Below the pieces are notes generated by a model, which did no database searches, was not told where the DNA came from, and saw only the letters and a list, made by a program, of their open reading frames with translations. Positions 18,904-28,360 of a DNA stretch of 36,553 nt are shown here, in pieces. How positions within the stretch are numbered: position 1 is the first letter of the stretch; each line of letters starts with the position of its first letter. Origin of the DNA: Silicimonas sp. (GTDB taxonomy: Bacteria > Pseudomonadota > Alphaproteobacteria > Rhodobacterales > Rhodobacteraceae); contig JAJEFO010000121.1 of NCBI GenBank assembly GCA_022820365.1, positions 1-36,553 of the forward strand. The letters are read 5' to 3'. Made by a program: the position numbers and the translations under genes.

Positions 18904-20444
18904 CGACTTCCCTCATCAAGTGCGAATAGACCTCGCGATTCTTCCTGGGCCGTCAACGCGGAGTCATCCATTATTCGCTTTCGCGCCATATCAACCGAGT
19001 CGCGCCGTTCCCGCGCCCGTGCGATTGCATCCTCCTCTCCGTCATACGAGCTCCGATGGAACGCCTGCTCGATCGCATTGAACAAGCCGGCGCGCCGCAA
19101 CATGGACTTGTGGCGCTTCTCGATGGATAGCAGTTCGCGCGTGAGCTGAAACTGCAGATCGTCCTCGCCGCATACTTCACGCAGCAGCCCCATCTCTGCC
19201 CCTCCAATCGCAAGATTGTCGTCCAGCCGTGCTCCCGGGTACGCGACGCCGGTAACGCTTTCATAGACATCGGGAAGGCTGTCCTCGATTTCATGCTTCT
19301 CGACGACCCAAATGCGCCGAATTGCCTCAAGCTCCTCAAGCGTGATCAATTGTAGATCGCGCACCTCCTCAGGCCCGTGTTCCCGGATGTGCTGTTCTGC
19401 CGCGAGCACCTTGCGCAACCAATCCTCCCGCACACCCTGCTTGTACGGCCCTGGAATTGGCCGGTCGTTGAAGAGTTGAACGGCTCCGCTCATTCGCCGG
19501 AAGTCACGCAACGGCCTGTCGGTCTCTGGTGTCCTGGGTGGATCCAGTTCATTGCGAAGTTCCAGAAGCGGAAGCATCCATTCCTTCTCCTCGTCATTCT
19601 GTATCATGGCCTGCATCGACTTGTCCTTTTCGACAAGCGTGCAAACCCAGCACCCAAAGCGGCTGTCCCCGCAGCTCGGCGTGCTGGTGTCAACGACGAG
19701 CGGACATTCGCCTCCGGACGTCGCGCCCTGGTACATCGTCAGCAGATCCTTGTTGTTGTAGCCCCATGGATTGGAGACCTGCATCAGGAACATCCAGACA
19801 TCGTCGTTCGTCCAGTCTTCTAGCGGAGTATAGACAAATGAATTGGGCAAGCTGCCATTCGGACTCAAACGGTCACGAATTCGTCCCTTCTCGAAACGCT
19901 CCATCACCTTCGCCCGCGCCGCGCTCTCCGCCTTTCGCGTTCCGAGTACGAGAATGGCCTCGCCGTGCTCCTGGACGATCGAACTAATGAACCTTGTTGA
20001 CGGGTTGATCTTGAGTCGCTCTGTGCACCAGCGAAATTTCGGCCGTGGGGCCGGATAGCCCCGTCCGATCAAGTTTACCCAGAATGAGTCTTCAGTAGCA
20101 GGTGTCAGCTTGTGTGCCGTCACAGGTAGTTCACGCTGGACAGCCATTTCTTCCATCTTATCCAGCGACTTCGACACCCATAGAGACACTATCGGGTTCT
20201 CGACCAACGTGTCCGTACTAATCACGTAAACCGGTTTCGTCAGCTTGCTCGGCGGCAGCTTCTCGAGCGTCATCCAGACAAGCTGAAGAACCGCAGTTGA
20301 GTCTTTCCCGCCGCTATAGCCGATCACCCATGGTATGCCGTCGGACGTGTACAGTTGCTCCACTTCGGCCATCAGCAACTCGACAGACCTTTTGAAGCCG
20401 CTGCCCGAAAATGCGGAATCAGCCACTCGCTTGCTTTCCACCAT
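18900..20444 (-). CDS. dndC: DNA phosphorothioation sulfurtransferase DndC
   Basis: This is a 514-residue PAPS-reductase-fold protein. The PP-loop SGGKDST lies at 44-50, FRWCTERLK at 138-145 follows, and four cysteines suitable for an iron-sulfur cluster appear at 247, 258, 265 and 268 (ECP, SCGD, GCWVC). DndC takes sulfur from DndA and, with ATP, is thought to activate the DNA phosphate for sulfur replacement. The start at 20444 follows a GGGGGA element closely and overlaps the end of dndB by 26 bp; the stop overlaps dndD. All expected catalytic residues are present. Confidence 0.94.
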   Translation of the reverse strand: MVESKRVADSAFSGSGFKRSVELLMAEVEQLYTSDGIPWVIGYSGGKDSTAVLQLVWMTLEKLPPSKLTKPVYVISTDTLVENPIVSLWVSKSLDKMEEMAVQRELPVTAHKLTPATEDSFWVNLIGRGYPAPRPKFRWCTERLKINPSTRFISSIVQEHGEAILVLGTRKAESAARAKVMERFEKGRIRDRLSPNGSLPNSFVYTPLEDWTNDDVWMFLMQVSNPWGYNNKDLLTMYQGATSGGECPLVVDTSTPSCGDSRFGCWVCTLVEKDKSMQAMIQNDEEKEWMLPLLELRNELDPPRTPETDRPLRDFRRMSGAVQLFNDRPIPGPYKQGVREDWLRKVLAAEQHIREHGPEEVRDLQLITLEELEAIRRIWVVEKHEIEDSLPDVYESVTGVAYPGARLDDNLAIGGAEMGLLREVCGEDDLQFQLTRELLSIEKRHKSMLRRAGLFNAIEQAFHRSSYDGEEDAIARARERRDSVDMARKRIMDDSALTAQEESRGLFALDEGSR

Positions 20445-21531
20445 TTGTCCCCCGCCTGAAAGCGTCTTCCACTCGCTGTTCTTCCTCGGTCAAGGCAAGC
20501 CCAAGATGCGTCTTGATCGCATTTGCCGTAAGTACAACATTCTGATGCGCCTTAGCCAATTGACCTCCGACCAGCGCTCGCCCTTCCCAAAGGTTGCTGT
20601 TCGACCGACGCCAATTCAGTTCTTTCAATCTGTCCAACTTTCTTGGCCACCGTTTCGGGTGACTTTGGATTAGGGCACGACCAGCCCGTGCCAGACCCTG
20701 CAGCACGACGCTGTGCGTGTGGATGAAGTCGGCACGCACCTCGCCAGCAGTCAGTTCACCGTTTCGAACCCGTTCCCACTCCTTCATATGCTTGGCAACA
20801 GATTCCCAGAATTCCAAAGCAAGATGTGCAGCTTCTTCTGGTTCTGCAATAGTCAGATCCGCAAGCAGTTCGCTCGTTGCATGGTAAATTGCACTCAACG
20901 TAAACAGACGACGCGACCGTGGCGCGAGACTTGTCTTCTCCAGTTCGACCACGTCACGGAATATCTCCGAACCCGCAATGAGCGCCTTCGCCAGTTGAGC
21001 AGTCTCATCGCGATAGTCATACAGGATACTCAACGACTTTGATGGCCGAATAGCATAACGGTTAAGATCGGCAAACATCTGCTGGCATCGCTCAAGCCCC
21101 TTGTCCATGAAGAACACGACCGCGATTGTTTCGTCTCCAAGCTCGGGCCTTTCCCGAAGCGCCAAGTCGATGGCGGCTCGACGATGCTGACCGTCGTTGA
21201 TGATGAAACGGGCCGACATCGGTATGCGAAGAAGCCCAACCCGATTGATCTCAATGTGCCCGGAAATCTCTTCAAATGCCACATCGGCGTCAATCGACAC
21301 GGTAATGGCCGAAAACACATAGTTTTCCGCGTTCTCAGTAATATAGCGAGACAGTTCTGGAAGACGGGCCTTGTTGAGGTGCCGTTGCGCCCTCAGTTGC
21401 GGCGCCAGTTCCTCTTCGTCGAATTGAAACAGCTTTGGAAGAAGACGCATCGGGCACATCGAAACATAGTATTCGCGATGAGCCTGAATGCCCCGGATGG
21501 CGGGAAAGACATACTCGAACCCCGTTGTCAT
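20419..21531 (-). CDS. dndB: DNA phosphorothioation regulator DndB
   Basis: This 370-residue protein has INDGQHRRAA with DGQHR at 113-117, preceded by YVFSAITVSI and followed by ETIAVVFFMDKGLERCQQMFADLNRYAIRP-type sequence. This is the classic DndB layout. DndB is dispensable for modification in studied strains, represses the operon, and affects which sites are modified. I chose ATG 21531 because AAGGAAAG sits just upstream; ATG 21582 would place the start nearly on the promoter described here. It is first in the minus-strand operon dndBCDE and divergent from dndA, the usual arrangement. Confidence 0.92.
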   Translation of the reverse strand: MTTGFEYVFPAIRGIQAHREYYVSMCPMRLLPKLFQFDEEELAPQLRAQRHLNKARLPELSRYITENAENYVFSAITVSIDADVAFEEISGHIEINRVGLLRIPMSARFIINDGQHRRAAIDLALRERPELGDETIAVVFFMDKGLERCQQMFADLNRYAIRPSKSLSILYDYRDETAQLAKALIAGSEIFRDVVELEKTSLAPRSRRLFTLSAIYHATSELLADLTIAEPEEAAHLALEFWESVAKHMKEWERVRNGELTAGEVRADFIHTHSVVLQGLARAGRALIQSHPKRWPRKLDRLKELNWRRSNSNLWEGRALVGGQLAKAHQNVVLTANAIKTHLGLALTEEEQRVEDAFRRGTNGGKQASG

Positions 21532-21572
21532 TTCTCTTTCCTTGAATTCCTGCTCTTGTGTGATAGTGACCA

Positions 21573-21601
21573 ATGAAAACATGTCGGCTGTTGTTTGTCA
21601 A
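21573..21601 (-). promoter_or_regulatory. Predicted sigma-70-type promoter for dndBCDE
   Basis: On the minus strand a perfect TTGACA (21596-21601) is followed after 17 bases by TTTCAT (21573-21578), a four-of-six match to TATAAT. This would start transcription near 21566, giving a leader of about 35 bases before the dndB ATG at 21531. The -35 element abuts the dndA start at 21604, so anything binding here could affect both genes. DndB autoregulation at such a site is known in other species; it is not shown here. Confidence 0.5.
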
Positions 21602-21603
21602 TC

Positions 21604-22773
21604 ATGAAACATACGTTTGCATCTATATCCAAACAACGGCCGGGCCCCGCATACCTTGATTGCAACGCAACCGCGCCGCTCGACCCTGCGGCACGAGCCG
21701 CCATGATCGATTGGCTTACCGACGGAATCGGCAATGCCGGCAGTCGGACTCACGAGTATGGAGTTCTTGCCAAGCGAATGGTCCAGACTGCACGCGAGCA
21801 GGTGGCTGCTGTCGTAGCAGCCGCACCCGACGAGGTTCACTTCACGAGCGGGGCAACCGAGAGCAACAACATTGCCCTGCTGGGACTGGCCGCCCACGGC
21901 CATAGCACAGAACGTCGACACATCGTCTCGACCGCCATCGAGCACAAGGCCGTGCTGGAACCGCTTCAGGAGATGGAGAACCGTGGCTTCGAAATATCCC
22001 TGATTTCTCCTGAAAGCACTGGCACCGTAACCACCGATGCCATCTTGGGCAAACTGCGCCCCGACACTTTGCTCGTCTCGGTGATGCACGCAAACAACGA
22101 AACAGGCGCTATCCAGCCGATCTCGGAAATTGCCGCAGCACTTGAAGGCCACGAAGCATACTTTCATGTCGACGCAGCACAGGGCTACGGAAAGGATCTC
22201 AGTCCTCTTCGCAACATTCGAATTGATCTCATCAGCGTGAGCGGGCACAAAGCATATGGCCCTCTCGGTGTTGGCGCACTTATCGCACGGCGACGCGGAT
22301 TCAAGAGCCCGCCATTGGCGCCGCTAACCTACGGGGGAGGCCAGGAACGCGGACTTCGTCCAGGAACGCTTCCAGTACCACTCCTGATCGGGTTCGGTGT
22401 CGCGGCCGAACGTGCATTGGCGGACAATAAGCATAGGCGTGAACGGTGCAGCCAAATTGGACGCGAGGCTAAGGATGCCTTAGCACGCCTGCATCCACGA
22501 TACCATTCTGATCCGGGTCTTGCATTGCCGCATGTCCTCAATTTCTCCATTCCCGGCATCGACTCGGAAGCAATCATGGTGGCCGTCAAGGACCTGGCCG
22601 CCATTTCGAATGGCTCCGCGTGCACGTCCCAAAGCTACAGCCCAAGCCACGTCCTTGAAGCCATGAACCTCCCCGAGGACGCCGTTGCAGGTGCTGTGCG
22701 CCTTTCCTGGTGTCACTTGACCCCCGATGTCGACTGGATGGCGATCGCTGATCGCATCGAATCTCTCGCTTGA
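21604..22773 (+). CDS. dndA: Cysteine desulfurase DndA
   Basis: This 389-residue PLP enzyme of the NifS/IscS fold draws sulfur from cysteine as a persulfide for DndC. The PLP Lys216 is in SVSGHKAYGPLG, the FTSGATESNN phosphate-binding stretch is at 80-89, HVDAAQ at 188-193, and the catalytic Cys340 is in SNGSACTSQSY. The frame is open from TTG 21595; I favour ATG 21604. It is divergent from dndB with 72 bp between starts, so both sets share one control region. A housekeeping IscS can replace DndA in some hosts; here the island carries its own. Confidence 0.92.
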   Translation: MKHTFASISKQRPGPAYLDCNATAPLDPAARAAMIDWLTDGIGNAGSRTHEYGVLAKRMVQTAREQVAAVVAAAPDEVHFTSGATESNNIALLGLAAHGHSTERRHIVSTAIEHKAVLEPLQEMENRGFEISLISPESTGTVTTDAILGKLRPDTLLVSVMHANNETGAIQPISEIAAALEGHEAYFHVDAAQGYGKDLSPLRNIRIDLISVSGHKAYGPLGVGALIARRRGFKSPPLAPLTYGGGQERGLRPGTLPVPLLIGFGVAAERALADNKHRRERCSQIGREAKDALARLHPRYHSDPGLALPHVLNFSIPGIDSEAIMVAVKDLAAISNGSACTSQSYSPSHVLEAMNLPEDAVAGAVRLSWCHLTPDVDWMAIADRIESLA

Positions 22774-22970
22774 CAATTGCCGACCCGGATCCAAGATTTG
22801 CCCAATTGAAGGCATCAATCATTGCTGGAGATCGCCCTTCCAATGCCGGAATCGCCGCATCAGCCACAACAAGCTGCCAAAGGTCTCCGATCCAGCTACA
22901 CACTTCCCTGCAGCCCGTCTAGCACTTGCCCTATTGACCTCCTTTTGTCGCACCGACAGGTCTATAGCCG
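22774..22970. other. Spacer between dndA and the helicase operon
   Basis: This 197-bp spacer has no gene. TTGACA at 22770-22775 overlaps the dndA stop; 17 bases later is only a poor -10 candidate. The following operon may have its own promoter here or be read through from dndA. Confidence 0.4.
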
Positions 22971-24857
22971 ATGAGCCTTAGGGACATTCAGTACCAGACT
23001 GATTACCGGTCTGGATACGACAACATCGTAGAAGATTTTGTTCGCCCGTCATTGCGCGTGGCGAGGGAATATTGCCGTGCTGTCGGGTATTTTTCGAGCT
23101 CTGCTCTGGAGTCCTTTGGCGCGCCGCTTGGTGAGTTCATTGGGAACGGCGGCAAAATCCGCCTTGTTTGCTCCGTCGAGCTTTCTTCAAGCGATCTGAG
23201 GGAAATTGAGAATGGCACCCCCAAACCGGACATTTGTGCGCATCGCCTTGTTCAGATAATCGAGAACGAATTTGCTGATGGCGTCGGAAACGGCACGACA
23301 CGTCTCGCCCGTTTGCTGGAAATCGGCCGCCTTGAAATCCAAATCGCGGTTCCAAAATCGGGCACTGGGATCTACCACGAAAAGATCGGGATATTTGTTG
23401 AAAACGGAGACTTCGTCGCCTTTACGGGATCGGCGAACGAAAGCCGAAACGCCTTCGAAAACAACCGCGAGTGCGTTGACGTCTACACTTCTTGGGAGAG
23501 TCCCGAACGGGCGCAACGCAAGAGGGACCATTTCGAAGTTCTTTGGGACGATGACGATGAGGGCGTGGAAGTTCACACCTTTCCCGAGGCTGCAAAAAAG
23601 AAGCTCCTCCGCGTTTGTGGTGAATGGGAAGCTGGACGAAAACGTAGACGAAGGCGCTCCAAAAAATGGCGTCATCAGGAAGATGCCGCGAAGGCATTCC
23701 TTTCTGCCGAACGCGGAGTTCTCAATATGGCTACCGGTACCGGCAAGACACGTACAGCACTGAACATATTGCGTTCCCTCTTCGAAACCGACCAAATCGA
23801 TACCGTCGTAATTTGCACCGATGGCAATGATCTACTGGACCAATGGTACAAAGAGCTGCTTGACATACGTAAGGAAGTTGGCGACGACGTTCGCGTTTTC
23901 CGACATTACAGGGACAGGAAAGAGATTCAGGAATTCGCGCTTGACCCGAAGCGAACTTTCCTTCTCCTTTCCCGTTCGTCAGCAGCCATGGCTCTGAAAC
24001 AGTTGGGCGCCGCCCAAGGGCAAAGGACACTGCTCATCTATGACGAAGTCCATGGTCTCGGCAGTCCTGGCAACAGGGATCGCCTTACCGGGCTCTCGGA
24101 CGATGTCCGCTATCGGCTTGGACTGAGTGCAACGCCAGAACGCCCCTACGACCAAGACGGCAATACGTTCATCGAAGAAGATGTGGGTCCCGTGCTCTAC
24201 ACATTTGGTCTCCACGAGGCGATCGAACGACAGATTCTCGCTCCCTTCAATTATCACCCACTCTCCTACACCCCTACGGAAGAGGACAGATCCCGAATCG
24301 CGGCGATCTACCGAAAAAAGAAAGCCCGGGAAGTTGCCGGTGAACCCATGGCCGAAGCCGAACTCTGGATTGAGCTTGCTCGCGTCTACAAAACGTCGGA
24401 GGCCAAACTGCCGGTATTCGTCCAATTCCTCGAAGAACATCAGAGAATGCTGGAGCGGTGCATTATATTTACGGAAACCATGGATTATGGTCGAAGCGTC
24501 CTGGAAATCGTTCACAGACACAGGCCGGACTTCCACACCTATTTTTCCGGCGAAGACCAGTCTACCCTCCAGCGATTTGCCCGCGGAGATCTGGAGTGTC
24601 TCATTACCTGCCACCGCTTGTCGGAGGGCATCGACATCCAGTCACTGGGCAACGTGATCCTGTTCTCTTCGGAAAGAGGACAGCTGGAAACGGTGCAGCG
24701 CATCGGCAGATGCTTGCGCACCAATCCTGACGAACCTGGCAAGGTCGCCAATGTGGTTGACTTCATACGAGAATCCGACGACGACGCAGTTCCCAACGCC
24801 GATGAGCAACGCCGTGATTGGCTATCTGCTCTCTCCCAGGTGAGACCGCAGGACTAA
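22971..24857 (+). CDS. PLD-like plus superfamily 2 helicase; candidate phosphorothioation-linked restriction protein
   Basis: This 628-residue protein joins a phospholipase D-like nuclease domain to a DEAD/DEAH helicase. The N-terminal part has YHEKIGIF (135-142) and FTGSANESRNAF (151-162), an HKD-type motif in which the usual Asp is not at its standard spacing. The helicase has Walker A MATGTGKT (253-260), motif II DEVH (358-361), motif III LGLSATPE (383-390) and motif VI QRIGRCLR (from about 576). It resembles, from memory, the helicases annotated as the DNA phosphorothioation system restriction enzyme. It is first of four genes in tight succession (gaps of 13, -1 and 0 bp). The likely role is cleavage or remodelling of DNA lacking phosphorothioate. 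Confidence 0.82.
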   Translation: MSLRDIQYQTDYRSGYDNIVEDFVRPSLRVAREYCRAVGYFSSSALESFGAPLGEFIGNGGKIRLVCSVELSSSDLREIENGTPKPDICAHRLVQIIENEFADGVGNGTTRLARLLEIGRLEIQIAVPKSGTGIYHEKIGIFVENGDFVAFTGSANESRNAFENNRECVDVYTSWESPERAQRKRDHFEVLWDDDDEGVEVHTFPEAAKKKLLRVCGEWEAGRKRRRRRSKKWRHQEDAAKAFLSAERGVLNMATGTGKTRTALNILRSLFETDQIDTVVICTDGNDLLDQWYKELLDIRKEVGDDVRVFRHYRDRKEIQEFALDPKRTFLLLSRSSAAMALKQLGAAQGQRTLLIYDEVHGLGSPGNRDRLTGLSDDVRYRLGLSATPERPYDQDGNTFIEEDVGPVLYTFGLHEAIERQILAPFNYHPLSYTPTEEDRSRIAAIYRKKKAREVAGEPMAEAELWIELARVYKTSEAKLPVFVQFLEEHQRMLERCIIFTETMDYGRSVLEIVHRHRPDFHTYFSGEDQSTLQRFARGDLECLITCHRLSEGIDIQSLGNVILFSSERGQLETVQRIGRCLRTNPDEPGKVANVVDFIRESDDDAVPNADEQRRDWLSALSQVRPQD

Positions 24858-24870
24858 AGAGGTAATTGCT

Positions 24871-25128
24871 TTGGATCCGAAGATCACAGACGCCATACAG
24901 CAGTCCGTTCGGGATGAGGGCCAGAGTGATGCCCTCGCTAGAAGACTCATTGCGTGGTTCAAAGCCGTCGCGTCCGGCAACGAAGACATCAATGATCGTC
25001 AGTCGGCAAACAGGCATCTGGAACTCCTCTACGGAGAGGTTCAACTGCCTGGCGGTCATGTTGATGACATAGATGACAATGTCGAAGAGTCTTATTCTTC
25101 GACCGACCCTCCCGAAGAAGCCGGCTGA
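24871..25128 (+). CDS. Small dnd-associated protein
   Basis: This is an 85-residue acidic protein, MDPKITDAIQQSVRDEG then LARRLIAWFKAVASGNEDINDRQSANRHLELLYGEV, ending in an Asp/Glu-rich tail. Small proteins of this size are often found between the helicase and ATPase genes of DNA-modification clusters. No catalytic motif is visible; a helical adaptor or inhibitor is possible. The start is TTG 24871, preceded by AAGAGGT nine bases upstream. The stop overlaps the next ATG by one base (TGATG), so translation is likely coupled. Confidence 0.65.
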   Translation: MDPKITDAIQQSVRDEGQSDALARRLIAWFKAVASGNEDINDRQSANRHLELLYGEVQLPGGHVDDIDDNVEESYSSTDPPEEAG

Positions 25129-27134
25129 TGTCTTCGATCATGCATATCCTAGGTTGGAGTGCACACGGTCTGCGCTGCCCGGATCACGAAGTCATTTGCT
25201 CTGACTCAGAAGAAACACCCCTGCCGATAGTTCTGGTCCAGATGCCGAACGGGACCGGAAAGACCACCACACTTTCGCTCCTGCGCGCCGCCCTGTCCGG
25301 TTCCGCCGACAAGAATGCTTGGTCACCCTCACATGTTCGCACGTTCCAGAAACAGGACAACCCGGATCCGGACGGTCTCTTCGAGTTACGCCTTCTTCTT
25401 AATGAACAACGAGTGACCATAGTTCTCGAGTTCGATTTCGATAGTGGCCGCGTATACTACAAGACGACACGTGGGCACGGCCAAGTGAATGGCTTTGACC
25501 CACCCATGGAATTTCGACGCTTCATGAATAGAGAGTTCGTGAAGTTCTTTGTTTTTGACGGAGAGCTCGCGGACAATTTGCTGCGTCAGGAGCACACAGA
25601 TGCGCAACAGGCGGTTGAAAGCCTGTTTCAGGTACATCTGCTTCCGCAATTCCAATCAAGGATATCGGACTACTGGGATCAACAAACCCGCGACGTTACA
25701 GCCAAAGACTGGACTGGTCATACACGCCGTACAAACAAGCTCCAAGATTGGCGTTCCCGTCTAACAGACTTGCAACGAAAAAGGAGCGTCTGTGAATCGA
25801 AATTTAACAAGGTTCTTCAAGATCTCTCGAGTCAGGAAGAGCGCTACAATACAGAAATTAAAAAGTTAGAAAACAGAGGCCGAGAAATCAGATCAGCCGA
25901 AGACGCCGTAGACGAAGCGGCGAAACGAGTGAATGACGCCACCCAAGGTGTTCTCGACGCAATTCGCGACCCTCACGCACTCTCTCCGACGTTTGCAGAA
26001 TCCATCTACGGACTCAAGATGGGACTGGACCGTGTAAAGCTGCCAGAAACCGCCGCTCGAGAATTCTTCGAGGAGCTCTCCGAAGAGGACCAATGTGTCT
26101 GCGGTCGTCCGATCAACGACGATATCAAATCCGCAATAAGAATCAGGGCAAGTCACTATCTTGGTTCCGACGACGTCTCTCTGCTCAATGCCATGAAAAC
26201 GTCCATAGACGAAGCAGTTGGATCTTCACGCACTCGTGCAGCAGAACTGCTCACGCAACATATCAACGAACTCAGCAGATTCGTCACGCATGAACTTACT
26301 GCCCGAAATGAACTTGACCACATTCGGCAAGAGGCCGAAAGATCAGATCCAGACCTGATGCGTGCAAAGGAAAGAATTGATCACCTAAAATCTGAACGTA
26401 AAGACTTGCAAGGCCAGATCGCTGCCTTTGATACTCCTGACGAAACGGTAAATCTGGATCGTATTGGCCACCTTGACCCGAATCGAGTTCATTCAGTCGT
26501 AACCGCCGAGCAAGTAGTCTCCATTCTTGAAGATCAAGTAGCCGAAATATCAGACACCTTGGAATTGAGAAAAAAGCGGGATCTACTCAAGAAACTACTT
26601 CATCGATCATACGTTGCCGCTCGTACCGAAATTGCGAACGAAATTAGAGATAGCGCTAATGATCGCATATCTGAATTAATGCCTGACAATTCCATACGTA
26701 TTGAGGAAATTGACCGCTCCGTACACCTCCACCGCCAAACGACTGGAAGCGCGGGAGAAAACCTCTCTGTCGGTTATGCCTTTCTAGCTACTCTCTTCAA
26801 TCGCTCGGGTGAACACGAACTGCCATTTGTTGTAGACAGCCCAGCCAACCCGATCGACTATGAAATCCGATCCAAAATCGGCGACTTAGCACCAAGTCTC
26901 ACAAACCAATTCATCGCTTTCGTTATCTCATCCGAGAGAGAGAAGTTCCTTCCCGCCCTCCGCGCAGCCGCCAATGGACAGATCAAGTACATTACGCTCT
27001 TTCGAAAGAAAATCGCCCGCCACGCCCAAAGAGCTCGAACGACATCCAATCACGTAGAGACGGCAGACGGCTTGCTAGTCGAAGACGAGGCTTTCTTCAA
27101 CGACTTCCAACTGGACACAGAGGAAGACGAATAA
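25128..27134 (+). CDS. SMC/Rad50-like ATPase, DndD-related
   Basis: This 668-residue ATPase has Walker A PNGTGKTT (40-47), a FFVFDGELADNLL segment (140-152) that mirrors LFLFDGEQAEAY of DndD, a coiled-coil middle interrupted by a CVCG zinc-hook-like apex (Cys323, Cys325), the signature region NLSVGYAFLATLF, and Walker B FVVDSP (about 567-572). The overall plan is that of DndD, yet the sequence is clearly distinct from the DndD in this window. Sitting in the helicase operon, it probably forms the ATP-driven DNA-sensing arm of the effector. Composition is AT-richer than the backbone. A sulfur-modification role in place of restriction cannot be ruled out. Confidence 0.78.
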   Translation: MSSIMHILGWSAHGLRCPDHEVICSDSEETPLPIVLVQMPNGTGKTTTLSLLRAALSGSADKNAWSPSHVRTFQKQDNPDPDGLFELRLLLNEQRVTIVLEFDFDSGRVYYKTTRGHGQVNGFDPPMEFRRFMNREFVKFFVFDGELADNLLRQEHTDAQQAVESLFQVHLLPQFQSRISDYWDQQTRDVTAKDWTGHTRRTNKLQDWRSRLTDLQRKRSVCESKFNKVLQDLSSQEERYNTEIKKLENRGREIRSAEDAVDEAAKRVNDATQGVLDAIRDPHALSPTFAESIYGLKMGLDRVKLPETAAREFFEELSEEDQCVCGRPINDDIKSAIRIRASHYLGSDDVSLLNAMKTSIDEAVGSSRTRAAELLTQHINELSRFVTHELTARNELDHIRQEAERSDPDLMRAKERIDHLKSERKDLQGQIAAFDTPDETVNLDRIGHLDPNRVHSVVTAEQVVSILEDQVAEISDTLELRKKRDLLKKLLHRSYVAARTEIANEIRDSANDRISELMPDNSIRIEEIDRSVHLHRQTTGSAGENLSVGYAFLATLFNRSGEHELPFVVDSPANPIDYEIRSKIGDLAPSLTNQFIAFVISSEREKFLPALRAAANGQIKYITLFRKKIARHAQRARTTSNHVETADGLLVEDEAFFNDFQLDTEEDE

Positions 27135-27617
27135 ATGGAATTTCGGATCAGAAGGGACGCACGCGAATGGTTCAGGGACATTCGGTCAGGTCTCACAGCC
27201 CCGCCAGGAACGCCGTCTGCACCGGACTTTGACGCGTTCTATTTTTGCTTCATCGCGGGCATAACAGCCAGGAGAAAGAAGGACACTCCCACTTCTGCAA
27301 CAGCTGAACTCGTCGAAAATTTCCCTGGCCCGTATCGACACCGAGGACGACACCTGGTGGGCTTGTTTCTTCGCACGGAACTGGAATATCTTGGTGTTTC
27401 ATTGGATGAAAAGAGTGCGGTCCGCACCGAGATACGCCGCTTGGTCCACCCGTCAGCACAGAATTTTCTCAGTGACGAAGGCGTCAGGGAATTCAACAAG
27501 TATGCCCATGGCGGGTACGAAGTTCTCCAGGATTGGTTTGACGACCGACCACGAGCTTTGGAAACTTTTGTTCGCAGTTTTCGTATGCAAGTTGCAAGAG
27601 CCTGTTCAATGGACTAA
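27135..27617 (+). CDS. Conserved dnd-associated hypothetical protein
   Basis: This 160-residue protein starts MEFRIRRDAREWFRDI and contains FDAFYFCFIAGITARRKKD, FPGPYRHRGRHLVGLFLRTELEYLG and a C-terminal FNKYAHGGYEVLQDWFDDRP. No enzyme motif is recognised. It is compact and probably helical, and resembles, from memory, small proteins annotated as dnd-associated. Its ATG directly follows the TAA of the ATPase gene, with no gap, so it is the fourth member of that operon. A likely role is a subunit or adaptor of the effector complex. A short hairpin (27627-27642; 6-bp arms) follows the stop but has no T-run. Confidence 0.65.
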   Translation: MEFRIRRDAREWFRDIRSGLTAPPGTPSAPDFDAFYFCFIAGITARRKKDTPTSATAELVENFPGPYRHRGRHLVGLFLRTELEYLGVSLDEKSAVRTEIRRLVHPSAQNFLSDEGVREFNKYAHGGYEVLQDWFDDRPRALETFVRSFRMQVARACSMD

Positions 27618-27811
27618 TCACGCTCTGCGAAGACTGCTTCGCCCAGACAATGGCGTCGGTCGGGACAAACTTCATTCACATTCACAGCCACTCTTCCGTC
27701 GCTTGGTCTTTACCCACGAAGGTGATCACACTGCTTCAAATTGACCAAACGAGAGTCATGTACGAGGCCGGAAAATGCGGGAGTCGCCCCACTCTCCTTA
27801 ATCCATTCTCC

Positions 27812-28360
27812 CTAATCGGACGCTGCTTCTTCACGTGCCTTCATTAGACGTTCGAAAACACGCTGCTCTGGGACAACATCTCTTGTTTGTCCTACAGATG
27901 TGTATATTTGAGCCCGAAGTGTCTTCACTTCCTTTTCAGAAGCATCCTTAAGGAAGCCAACCGCGAAGTCTTTGAGCCAATCCGAATCAGAGAAGAATAC
28001 CTTGAAGGAACCTGTATCTCCGTAATGCAACGTTTTCGGACACGTATCCGATAACGGATTGCCGAAAATCTGCACCGCATATCTCGGCGACCTTCCTATC
28101 TTGGCACGCCACCCAACTCCGGATATCGTTACTGGTCTATTTCCAACATTTGTGGCGCTAATATCTAAGAGTTCTTCCTTCGGACCACCGCCGCCGACCA
28201 AAACTCTAATGCCAACATGAGATTTCAGCTTGACCTTCTCACTATGACGAGAAAGCCACAACGCGACGACTGCGGCCGAGAGGCTGCCGAGTCCACCTAC
28301 CCACACACCCAAGACAGATAGGATTTGCATTAGTTCGTCGAATGATATGTTTACTTTCAT
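27812..28360 (-). CDS. Small membrane-anchored protein of unknown function
   Basis: This 182-residue protein has one N-terminal transmembrane segment, within ILSVLGVWVGGLGSLSAAVVALWL, then a basic stretch (SRHSEKVKLK) and a soluble domain likely to be beta-rich (ELLDISATNVGNRPVTISGVGWR). The topology suggests a cytoplasmic domain by the positive-inside rule. ATG 28360 is preferred over TTG 28384. Single-pass proteins with this Ig-like TNVGxRPVTI pattern recur in accessory regions, but I cannot name the function. It converges on the helicase operon, with 194 bp between. Confidence 0.6.
   Translation of the reverse strand: MKVNISFDELMQILSVLGVWVGGLGSLSAAVVALWLSRHSEKVKLKSHVGIRVLVGGGGPKEELLDISATNVGNRPVTISGVGWRAKIGRSPRYAVQIFGNPLSDTCPKTLHYGDTGSFKVFFSDSDWLKDFAVGFLKDASEKEVKTLRAQIYTSVGQTRDVVPEQRVFERLMKAREEAASD

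Noticed and set aside
27812-28360. Pycsar effector partner for the cyclase-like gene
   Set aside because: It has a single membrane segment and no visible cyclic-nucleotide-binding motif, lies on the opposite strand, and is separated by more than 1.5 kb of decayed sequence.
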